Assembly: GCA_937889205.1 (NCBI GenBank)
Contig: CALARN010000019.1
Span: forward strand, 1-7,597
Direction: 5' to 3'
Length of the DNA stretch: 7,597 nucleotides
Source of the DNA: an uncultured bacterium
GTDB lineage: Bacteria > Patescibacteriota > Dojkabacteria > B142 > OLB20
Under the pieces are notes generated by a model that saw nothing but the letters and a program-made list of their open reading frames with translations, searched no databases and had not been told where the DNA came from. Positions within the stretch are counted from its first letter, which is position 1. Each line of letters opens with the position of its first letter. This document shows, piece after piece, positions 1 through 5,148 of the stretch. A program made the translations under genes and the position numbers.

Positions 1-202
1 AAACGGCAATCGAGATAGGCTTGCCCTCTGGTCTGCGCTTGTATTGTAATAGCTTTTTTACTGCATTGGTATTATTGGCAGCAGCTGCAACTCCATAACA
101 AGTCTCTGTAGGATAAATTACTAAGCCACCATTTTTTAATGCTGCTACGGCCTGTTTAACAGCATCAGTATATTCACTTTTAACAGTTTTAATTATCTGC
201 AT
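1..202 (-). CDS. tsaC: L-threonylcarbamoyladenylate synthase (Sua5/YciO/YrdC/YwlC family), N-terminal part
   Basis: The protein makes L-threonylcarbamoyl-AMP from threonine, bicarbonate and ATP. This is the first step of the t6A37 modification of ANN-decoding tRNAs in the cytoplasm. Only the first 67 residues are in the window; the gene continues past the left edge. The family signature is clear: a helix ending in LKNGGLVIYPTETCYG (residues 22-37, matching the usual YPTETVYG loop), then a Lys/Arg-rich nucleotide-binding segment KRRPEGKPISI (55-65, matching KxRPxxKP). The ATG at 200-202 is chosen because it begins the domain at its normal place. Another ATG at 207-209 is out of frame and soon hits a stop. 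There is no Shine-Dalgarno; a TATAAT lies 9 nt upstream. The gene follows the transporter-like gene on the same strand with a 32-bp gap. The usual Val of the YPTETVYG motif is Cys35 here. The family call is secure; whether the protein is the short TsaC or long Sua5 form cannot be seen. Confidence 0.93.
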   Translation of the reverse strand, partial: MQIIKTVKSEYTDAVKQAVAALKNGGLVIYPTETCYGVAAAANNTNAVKKLLQYKRRPEGKPISIAV

Positions 203-211
203 AACGCATAG

Positions 212-217
212 ATTATA
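212..217 (-). promoter_or_regulatory. -10 promoter element of tsaC, nearly leaderless
   Basis: On the minus strand there is a perfect TATAAT at 217-212, 9 nt before the tsaC ATG. With the usual 6-7 nt from -10 to the start point, the mRNA would begin about 3 nt before the ATG. A weak -35 (TTCTAA) lies about 17 bp upstream, inside the end of the preceding gene. This implies tsaC has its own promoter in addition to any read-through. Confidence 0.5.
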
Positions 218-234
218 TAGCATTGAAGCGTTTT

Positions 235-1362
235 TTAGAAGATTGCTTTTTTAACGATTCCTATTCGTGTTACTGCGAAATTCCAGATTAGAATCACAAA
301 AGCTAGTAAGCCCAGTCCAAATGAAAAAGAATCACTGTTGATTGCAAAGAATCCGGTGAGTACGGCAACTAGAAACCCTATCCCGTAGCTAATTTGGTGA
401 AACTCATAGGCCTTATGATAATGGCTTTCTTGAGCATCTGATGCTTGCACTAAGCCGAGCAATAAACCAATAAAGAAGGCAACTACTGCATAGTATTCCA
501 GCCCAATATTGAAGATGAAAGGAATTAAGACTATCACAAACAACAAGTACTTTATGCGATGTCTTAATTGCCAAAGCGGATACTTGAAGATATTTTTCCA
601 AATTAAAATTAGTAGATATGGCAAATTAAACCAAATAAGTATCCATGCTAGATCGTTAATGTTCTTTCCCTCTAAATAAATACCAAGTGGAGCGTAAATC
701 CAAAAATATGCAGTTAGATAACCTGTAACCAAAGTAGTTCTATTAATTTTATTAAGAAAATTTTGACTAGTAATCTTAATTTTTTCGTAAACAACAACTT
801 CTTTCGCAAGCTTATTTATTAATAGTAAGTATATGATGGCAGCAATCGTACTTAACAAACCAAGATAATGAATCACATCGTTTGTATTAGTCTGAAACAA
901 CAATACTGAGCTAATTAGCGGTGTAAATAATAAGCCGGCAACTTTTACCGGTCTTTGTAAATAATCCCAACTACCAATCACCTCTAAACTTTTTTTCTTT
1001 AATAGTTGTTTGTGTCCATACTTTAACAAGCTATACGATAAAGCCCAAGACAACGCAACAACTAAAATTGTCATTGCTGTAGTTAACTTATTTAGTAAGA
1101 TTATCCCTACAAATTGCAGTGCAAAACCCAAGATGTAATAACCCCTAGGGTTTTTGTATTTTAATAAGGGTACTAACACTAATGGAGTCAACACTTTTGC
1201 ACTTCCTACTAACGCCATTGCCAATGCAATTAATAGTAACGATTGAAATTTCATAATAATGATGAACGGTAGCGAGAAAAGGAACAAGTAGTAGCTAAAC
1301 TCAATTAGAAACTGAAGAAGAAGAAAGCTCGGTTTTAAAAATGGCTCCTTTGTTTTTTTCAT
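235..1362 (-). CDS. Polytopic inner-membrane protein, about 12 TM helices, MFS-transporter-like
   Basis: This is a 375-residue, very hydrophobic protein of unknown substrate. I count about twelve membrane segments, starting near residues 12, 40, 75, 95, 140, 164, 207, 239, 270, 290, 324 and 346. A longer polar loop after TM4 (YGHKQLLKKK) and another after TM6 break it into 6+6 halves, the layout of the major facilitator superfamily. The TM2-TM3 loop (LKYKNPRGYY) is a plausible but degenerate version of MFS motif A; no diagnostic motif is intact. The length fits a compact MFS protein. The frame is open back to a TTG at 1380 and an ATG at 1377. I chose the ATG at 1362 because a TATAAT lies exactly 6 nt upstream of it, so longer starts would lie upstream of the predicted mRNA. 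It follows the HU terminator and precedes tsaC. The CDS and membrane nature are secure; the MFS assignment is tentative. Confidence 0.8.
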   Translation of the reverse strand: MKKTKEPFLKPSFLLLQFLIEFSYYLFLFSLPFIIIMKFQSLLLIALAMALVGSAKVLTPLVLVPLLKYKNPRGYYILGFALQFVGIILLNKLTTAMTILVVALSWALSYSLLKYGHKQLLKKKSLEVIGSWDYLQRPVKVAGLLFTPLISSVLLFQTNTNDVIHYLGLLSTIAAIIYLLLINKLAKEVVVYEKIKITSQNFLNKINRTTLVTGYLTAYFWIYAPLGIYLEGKNINDLAWILIWFNLPYLLILIWKNIFKYPLWQLRHRIKYLLFVIVLIPFIFNIGLEYYAVVAFFIGLLLGLVQASDAQESHYHKAYEFHQISYGIGFLVAVLTGFFAINSDSFSFGLGLLAFVILIWNFAVTRIGIVKKAIF

Positions 1363-1368
1363 TACAAG

Positions 1369-1396
1369 ATTATACATCAAAAACTAAAGCCAACAA
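1369..1396 (-). promoter_or_regulatory. Promoter of the transporter-like gene, leaderless
   Basis: The minus strand carries TATAAT at 1374-1369, exactly 6 nt before the ATG at 1362, so the predicted first transcribed base is the A of the start codon. A partial -35 (TTGTTG, three matches) lies at 1396-1391 with a 16-bp spacer. It abuts the U-tract of the HU terminator, so termination of HU and initiation of the next gene are packed back to back. Confidence 0.6.
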
Positions 1397-1429
1397 AAAA
1401 CCCCCTAACACTTTTGGTGATAAAGGGGG
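1395..1429 (-). terminator. Rho-independent terminator of the HU gene
   Basis: On the minus strand a CCCCCT arm (1429-1424) pairs perfectly with AGGGGG (1406-1401), with an additional inner CAC/GTG pairing around a CAAAA loop. Six uninterrupted T residues (1400-1395) follow. It begins about 33 bp after the HU stop codon. This is a textbook intrinsic terminator and the strongest in the window. Confidence 0.93.
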
Positions 1430-1462
1430 CTTTGTTCAGAAAATAATGACCTCAAGTAAGTC

Positions 1463-1735
1463 TTATTTGACTTTATCTTTGAAATCTTTACCTGGTCTGA
1501 ATACTGGAACTGTTCTTGCAGGAATCTTGATTGCTGCTCCTGTTTGTGGGTTTCTACCATTTCTAGCTTTTCTTTTTGAAGCTTTGAATGTACCGAAACC
1601 GGTTAAAGTTACAGAGTCACCTTTTTTTACTGTTGTTACAACTGCGTCGATCATTGCTTCGACAGCTTCAGTAACAGCTTTTTTGGTGAGACCTGTTTTG
1701 CCAGCTACATAGCTGACTAATGATGCTTTGTTCAT
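1463..1735 (-). CDS. hup: HU-family nucleoid DNA-binding protein
   Basis: A 90-residue histone-like protein that binds and bends DNA as a dimer and compacts the nucleoid. The length is exactly typical of HU. The N-terminal helical half starts MNKASLVSYVAGKTGLTKKA. The saddle (GFGTF, residues 46-50) is followed by the basic beta-arm carrying RNPQTG (61-66), whose Pro63 is the residue that intercalates and kinks DNA. The C-terminal part has the conserved PVFRPGKDFK (77-86). IHF is less likely, because the arm and length match generic HU and no second subunit gene is present. The gene stands alone between its own leader and a strong terminator, so it is probably monocistronic and highly expressed. 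It is the only gene in the window with an obvious Shine-Dalgarno sequence. The symbol hup is generic. Confidence 0.96.
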   Translation of the reverse strand: MNKASLVSYVAGKTGLTKKAVTEAVEAMIDAVVTTVKKGDSVTLTGFGTFKASKRKARNGRNPQTGAAIKIPARTVPVFRPGKDFKDKVK

Positions 1736-1745
1736 GTTTTGTTAG

Positions 1746-1754
1746 CACCCCCTT
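1746..1754 (-). promoter_or_regulatory. Strong Shine-Dalgarno of HU
   Basis: The minus strand reads AAGGGGGTG at 1754-1746, one base different from the full anti-16S complement AAGGAGGTG. The core lies 12 nt from the ATG, slightly longer than usual. It fixes the HU start at 1735 and contrasts with the lack of such a site before the other genes. Confidence 0.75.
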
Positions 1755-1767
1755 TCCTTTTAAGATT

Positions 1768-1798
1768 CCTATGCGTAAATTAAAAATTATTGCATAGG
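1768..1798 (-). repeat. Inverted repeat, hairpin in the HU leader next to the SD
   Basis: CCTATGC (1768-1774) and GCATAGG (1792-1798) form a perfect 7-bp inverted repeat around a 17-nt A/T-only-but-one loop. In the predicted HU mRNA it would form a hairpin ending 13 nt before the Shine-Dalgarno. It could stabilise the mRNA, act as an operator, or be part of a plus-strand RNA. The sequence alone does not decide. Confidence 0.6.
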
Positions 1799-1828
1799 TC
1801 CGCTATAAGTATATTTAGCGGGCTTTTT
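1798..1828 (+). terminator. Hairpin plus T-run: plus-strand intrinsic terminator or HU-leader hairpin
   Basis: CCGCTA (1800-1805) pairs with TAGCGG (1816-1821). The stem is extended by a G1798-C1823 pair and a T-G wobble, and TTTTT (1824-1828) follows at once. Only the plus strand has the T-run, so it reads as a terminator for rightward transcription, although no plus-strand gene lies upstream. On the minus strand the same bases form the first hairpin of the predicted HU leader. Either role, or both, is possible. Confidence 0.5.
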
Positions 1829-1841
1829 CATGAGCAATTAC

Positions 1842-1870
1842 ATATTGCAACATTTAGAAAAGAATGTCAA
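1842..1870 (-). promoter_or_regulatory. Predicted HU promoter
   Basis: The minus strand has a perfect -35 TTGACA at 1870-1865 and, after 17 bp, CAATAT at 1847-1842 as a poor -10. It keeps the key A at position 2 and T at position 6. Predicted start near 1835, giving a leader of about 100 nt that contains both hairpins and the Shine-Dalgarno. It is the only perfect TTGACA I noticed among the promoter candidates of this window. Confidence 0.5.
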
Positions 1871-2101
1871 GTATTAGTATGCTGGATAAGGCTTCTCAGC
1901 AATTGCATAGATATATACTTGCTGTATATTAATTCTAATCGTTAGCATCTATTCTTTTAAGTGTCTTCGCACCCTATAACAATCAATACACTTTACCTGT
2001 AGGCGTTTTCTTCGCTTAATACTTCTTTAATATTGTTTCACAGTTATAGAACACAGCTAGAAGAGCCACTTAATATAAATTTCGAATATTTGCTGAAATT
2101 T

Positions 2102-2920
2102 TTATGCAGAAACTACCCTGTCAACCCTTTTTATGCTCTTTGCCACGCCATTTTCAGTATCAATTAATACCGAATTTAGCACCTGACGACCTAATTCTTG
2201 AACAACCGGCATCTTTTTGTATGGATATTTAAAGTTATGAATAGCTACATCAAAATCTATCCATAATGAAGCATCTAATGGACCCACCATACCTACATCC
2301 GTTACATATGCCATATCGCCCATGAGTCGCTCATCTGCAGTTGGCACATGCGTGTGGGTACCAACAAGCGCAGTAACCCTTTCTTTAAGATAATCAGCCA
2401 AACAAAGCTTCTCGGCAGTTGTCTCTGCATGAAAGTCGATAAATATCGTTTCTTTTGTTCCACTTTTAGTTAAACCATGATGGTTAATGCCTAGCTCAAC
2501 AAATAACTCATCGATAGCATAGAAAGGACTGCGTGAATTTTGCTTCATAAAGCTTTGGCCTATGAGGTTAATAATTAGTAACCTGCCCTTGCTCCCTAAA
2601 TCAAGGTAATGATAACCTTTTCCTGGTAATTTTTCTTGAGACTCGTAGTTATACGGTCTTAATAAAGGTAAGTTAATATCAAATAACTCATCAATAAAAT
2701 CACGAATAGACCATACATGGTCTCCACTTGTAAAATAGTCAATACCATAAGAGCTCAACTCGTTAATAATGTCTTTGGTAATTCCTAAGCCATGGGCTGC
2801 ATTTTCACAGTTAGCTAACACAACATCTGGTTTGTATTTTGTTTTAAGTTCGGGGAGTAACTGTTTGACCAGTTTTCTTCCGGGCCTGCCTGAGATATCC
2901 CCTAAAAATAGAATTTTCAT
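2102..2920 (-). CDS. ymdB: YmdB/TIGR00282-family metallophosphoesterase
   Basis: A 272-residue calcineurin-like phosphoesterase of the YmdB family, whose Bacillus member hydrolyses 2',3'-cyclic nucleotides and affects RNase Y-linked regulation. The metal-site motifs run in order: GDISGRPGR with Asp8 (7-15), NCENAAHG with Glu39 (37-44), SGDHVW with His68 (65-70), DFHAETT with His164 (162-168), and GTHTHVPTADER with His189 and His191 (187-198). The YVTDVGMVGP segment (205-214) is also typical. The length matches the family. The Asn of the usual GNH motif is Asp67 here, which may change metal affinity. The start at 2920 gives the family's short beta-strand MKILFLGDI directly. There is no Shine-Dalgarno, but a TATAAT lies 9 nt upstream. 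It is divergent from def, with 106 bp between them. No RNase Y gene is beside it in the window. The physiological substrate in this organism is unknown. Confidence 0.93.
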   Translation of the reverse strand: MKILFLGDISGRPGRKLVKQLLPELKTKYKPDVVLANCENAAHGLGITKDIINELSSYGIDYFTSGDHVWSIRDFIDELFDINLPLLRPYNYESQEKLPGKGYHYLDLGSKGRLLIINLIGQSFMKQNSRSPFYAIDELFVELGINHHGLTKSGTKETIFIDFHAETTAEKLCLADYLKERVTALVGTHTHVPTADERLMGDMAYVTDVGMVGPLDASLWIDFDVAIHNFKYPYKKMPVVQELGRQVLNSVLIDTENGVAKSIKRVDRVVSA

Positions 2921-2929
2921 GATACAACA

Positions 2930-2935
2930 ATTATA
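2930..2935 (-). promoter_or_regulatory. -10 promoter element of ymdB, nearly leaderless
   Basis: Minus-strand TATAAT at 2935-2930, 9 nt before the ATG at 2920. The predicted start is near 2923, leaving a leader of about 3 nt. No convincing -35 is visible. Confidence 0.5.
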
Positions 2936-3011
2936 TATTGTACTCTATTTAGTGATATTTTTAAACCCCATGACAGACAATAGTAATACAGTCGATTATG
3001 CTCCGTTTTTA

Positions 3012-3020
3012 TGGTAAAAT
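3012..3020 (+). promoter_or_regulatory. Extended -10 promoter of def, leaderless
   Basis: TGGTAAAAT is an extended -10 (TGn plus TAAAAT, five of six matches). It ends exactly 6 nt before the def ATG at 3027, so transcription should start on the A of the start codon. No good -35 is seen, which is normal for extended -10 promoters. No Shine-Dalgarno is present. Confidence 0.62.
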
Positions 3021-3026
3021 GATGAT

Positions 3027-3596
3027 ATGAAAAGAAAGATATTACAAATTGGTGATCCAATTTTAGAAAATAAATCTGAATTAGTAGCCTCTGTGAACGA
3101 GCCTAAGATACAAGCTTTAATTAGCGACTTGTTAGAGACTTGTTTAGTGAAAGAGGATATTACTGCTGGACTATCTGCTCCTCAAATTGGAGAGAATCTA
3201 GCTATCATTGTCTGCCGTCGTATGGATATTGAAGAAAAAGACGGTATTACTCTACCTGCCGACAAGGCATGGGAATTAATGATTAATCCTAAAATATTAA
3301 AATCTAGTAGAAAAGAATCTTCCTACTGGGAAGGATGTTTAAGCGTTGGCGAAGGCGAAAACGGTTTGTACGCTCCCGTTTCAAGACCTGATGAGATACA
3401 GATTAGTTATTTAGATAGAAATGGCAAGGCAAAAACACTAGATTGTAAGGGCTTTTTTGCCCACATTGTGCAACATGAAGTAGATCACTTAGAGGGCAAA
3501 TTGTTTTTAGGCTATGTTGAAAACCCTGAAACCATTTGGAAAAGTAAAGATTTAGATAAATATTACCAAGCACACGGCGAATACCCTAGTTTCTAA
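3027..3596 (+). CDS. def: Peptide deformylase
   Basis: A 189-residue metalloenzyme that removes the formyl group from the N-terminal Met of nascent proteins at the ribosome. All three family motifs are present: motif I AGLSAPQIG (47-55, with Gln53), motif II EGCLSVG (102-108, with metal ligand Cys104), and motif III QHEVDHLEG (149-157, with His150 and His154 as metal ligands and Glu151 as the catalytic base). The usual Ala of GLAAPQ is Ser50. The C-terminus ends in a short Tyr/His-rich tail. Length is at the upper end of the normal range. The start at 3027 places the typical ILQIGDPIL segment at residues 5-13 and fits the promoter 6 nt upstream. It is divergent from ymdB and convergent with comM; the last 4 nt overlap the comM stop codon region. 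Confidence 0.96.
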   Translation: MKRKILQIGDPILENKSELVASVNEPKIQALISDLLETCLVKEDITAGLSAPQIGENLAIIVCRRMDIEEKDGITLPADKAWELMINPKILKSSRKESSYWEGCLSVGEGENGLYAPVSRPDEIQISYLDRNGKAKTLDCKGFFAHIVQHEVDHLEGKLFLGYVENPETIWKSKDLDKYYQAHGEYPSF

Positions 3597-5101
3597 AACA
3601 ATCCTTCTAGACGATAGCAGACAGCCTCTGTAATATGATTTACATCAATTTCTTCTTGAGCGTCAAGATCAGCAATTGTTCTAGCTACTCGCCACAATCT
3701 TAACTGTGCTCTTTCAGATAGCTGTAATTTAAGTATTGCTTGTTTCATTTTAAACAAAGACGGTTGATTAAGCTTTGCAAACTTATGTAGATCTTGTAGA
3801 TTTAAATGACAATTTAACTTACCTCGGGACAACTGTCTTACCCGAGCCTTCTCAACTCTTTTAGCAATCACCATAGAACTTTCCGCCTTAATATCATTGT
3901 TACCAATAAAGTCTGCATTTACATTCAAGTTGACCTTGATATCTAATCTGTTTAGCAATGCTTTAGGGATTTTTCTCTTATAATTAAGTATCTGAGCTGT
4001 TGAGCAAGTACATAATTGACTAGTGCTGCCTAAATTGCCACAAAGGCAAGGGTTTGTTGCAGCAATAAAGATAAAATCTGTGGCAAACTCATAAGTCTTG
4101 CCATATTTTGAAACCCTGAGACTTCTTTCTTCTAAAGGCTCAAGTAAAGCCTCGAGCGCATTTATACGAAACAGGTTACACTCGTCAAAAAATAACACAC
4201 CCAAATGTGAAAGTGCTATTATACCCGGCTTCATGTTATATCCCCCTCCTACCAAGGAAGCAATTGAACTGCTATGATGGGGATTTTGCATAGGCCGATT
4301 AGTACCATATTTCTCAGGGTAATTAATACCAACAGCACTATAAATTTTTGATATTTCAAATAATTCACTCTCATTAAGCTGTGGCAATATACCGGTTAAT
4401 GCCTTACAAAGCATTGTTTTACCAACCCCGGGTGGACCTTCTAGTAAAATATTGTGTCCACCGGCTGCTCCTATTTCTAAAGCTCTTTTGGCAATTTCTT
4501 GACCAGTAATCTCTGAAAAATCTATATAAGGTTTGATATAAAATAGCACATCTTGAACAACTGCTTTTACAGCTTTTCTTTTCCCGGTAATTATATTTAT
4601 TAACTCGTTTAATGATGTAATGCTAAAGGCATTAATTCCCGCAACTTTTCCCGCTTCATATGCGTTAATAGCTGGCAAATAAATTTCGTTTATTTTATAT
4701 GCTTTAGCCGAAGCAGTTATCGGCAACACCCCTACTCCTTTCTCTAAATTGCCTTTTAGTGTTAATTCACCCCAAAAAACCTTGTGTGACATGTCAACAA
4801 AATGAGTGTCTGGAATTACCTGTTTTGAAGCAATTAAGATAGCCAGAGCTATGGCTAAATCGTGAGTTGTTCCGCTTTTGTAAATATATGCAGGGGCTAA
4901 GTTTACCACTATTTTTTGCAGAGGCATTTTATAACCGCTGTTTTTGATTGCAGAAGCAATTCTAAGCTTCGATTCTTGTAAGGCTCTATCTGCTAGACCT
5001 ACAATATAAATAGCTGGCAAACCCGGTTGAATATCAACTTCTACTTTAACCAATATACCTGATACTCCATATGTTTCAATTGAGTTTAATTGGCAAACCA
5101 T
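3593..5101 (-). CDS. comM: YifB/ComM-family Mg-chelatase-like AAA+ ATPase
   Basis: A 502-residue hexameric AAA+ protein. Its characterised homologue, Vibrio/Acinetobacter ComM, is a branch-migration helicase that extends heteroduplex during natural transformation. From N- to C-terminus there is an S5/Lon-like ChlI domain (about 10-125, with the family segment IQPGLPAIYIVGLAD), the Mg_chelatase AAA+ core and the Mg_chelatase C-terminal domain (about 400-498). The core has Walker A GPPGVGKT (222-229), Walker B GVLFFDE (301-307) and sensor-1 IAATNPC. A four-cysteine cluster (Cys352, Cys354, Cys364, Cys366) matches the CxC pair spacing of the family. The frame continues to a TTG at 5125. I chose the ATG at 5101 because family proteins begin a few residues before this point and the palindrome lies just upstream. 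The stop is TAG. It lies 47 bp behind the TrmB-like regulator, so it may be co-transcribed with it, and it overlaps def by 4 nt at its end. Confidence 0.95.
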   Translation of the reverse strand: MVCQLNSIETYGVSGILVKVEVDIQPGLPAIYIVGLADRALQESKLRIASAIKNSGYKMPLQKIVVNLAPAYIYKSGTTHDLAIALAILIASKQVIPDTHFVDMSHKVFWGELTLKGNLEKGVGVLPITASAKAYKINEIYLPAINAYEAGKVAGINAFSITSLNELINIITGKRKAVKAVVQDVLFYIKPYIDFSEITGQEIAKRALEIGAAGGHNILLEGPPGVGKTMLCKALTGILPQLNESELFEISKIYSAVGINYPEKYGTNRPMQNPHHSSSIASLVGGGYNMKPGIIALSHLGVLFFDECNLFRINALEALLEPLEERSLRVSKYGKTYEFATDFIFIAATNPCLCGNLGSTSQLCTCSTAQILNYKRKIPKALLNRLDIKVNLNVNADFIGNNDIKAESSMVIAKRVEKARVRQLSRGKLNCHLNLQDLHKFAKLNQPSLFKMKQAILKLQLSERAQLRLWRVARTIADLDAQEEIDVNHITEAVCYRLEGLF

Positions 5102-5104
5102 AAC

Positions 5105-5123
5105 GACCAATAAATAATTGGTC
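5105..5123. promoter_or_regulatory. Perfect palindrome at the comM transcription start, candidate operator
   Basis: GACCAAT-AAATA-ATTGGTC is a perfect inverted repeat with 7-bp arms and a 5-bp centre. It begins 1 bp after the predicted -10 and covers the predicted start point of comM, the classic position for a repressor site. I saw no second copy in the window. It could alternatively act as a small 5' hairpin in the mRNA. Confidence 0.55.
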
Positions 5124-5124
5124 A

Positions 5125-5133
5125 ATTAAAACA
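5125..5133 (-). promoter_or_regulatory. Extended -10 promoter of comM
   Basis: The minus strand reads TGTTTTAAT at 5133-5125: a TGn extension plus TTTAAT, five of six matches to TATAAT. The predicted start is near 5118, giving a leader of about 17 nt before the ATG at 5101. No -35 is recognisable. Confidence 0.45.
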
Positions 5134-5148
5134 TACCAATCTTAACTA

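Larger units (their letters stand above)
1736..2101. other. 366-bp gene-free region between ymdB and HU
   Basis: No credible ORF is present; the longest with an ATG that I found are 13-15 codons. The right end of the mRNA leader of HU occupies about 100 bp. The remaining 1840-2101 holds small inverted repeats: TGCTG/CAGCA (1880-1884 with 1897-1901), ATATAC/GTATAT (1913-1918 with 1924-1929) and AAATTTC/GAAATTT (2077-2083 with 2095-2101). The last directly abuts the ymdB stop and could be its weak transcript end. AGCAATTACATA (1833-1844) and AGCAATTGCATA (1898-1909) are near-identical direct repeats, and ATTGCATAG recurs at 1789-1797 and 1902-1910. I looked for signatures of SRP RNA, tmRNA, RNase P RNA and tRNA and saw none. 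Confidence 0.6.

Noticed and set aside
413..601. Minus-strand open frame inside the transporter-like gene
   Set aside because: It is on the same strand in another frame of a clear membrane protein, with a composition that fits a shadow frame.
1363..1380. TTG 1380 or ATG 1377 as start of the transporter-like gene
   Set aside because: Both lie upstream of or within the -10 TATAAT that fits the ATG at 1362, so they would not be on the predicted mRNA. A longer transcript would reopen the question.
1341..1712. Plus-strand open frame of 123 codons
   Set aside because: It lies antisense across HU and the HU terminator; HU is an unambiguous gene, and this frame has no recognisable domain.
1830..1877. 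15-codon plus-strand ORF just after the T-run
   Set aside because: Too short, no ribosome site or promoter, and it overlaps the predicted HU promoter; likely chance.
1840..2101. Known structural RNA (SRP RNA, tmRNA, RNase P RNA, tRNA)
   Set aside because: None of the invariant sequence cores of these RNAs was seen on either strand.
2769..3017. Plus-strand open frame over the start of ymdB
   Set aside because: It is antisense to the conserved N-terminal metal motifs of ymdB and has no family features.
5102..5125. TTG start at 5125 for comM, giving 8 more residues
   Set aside because: The extra residues (TNYLLVV) match nothing in the family, the codons are the palindrome itself, and the ATG at 5101 fits family N-termini.
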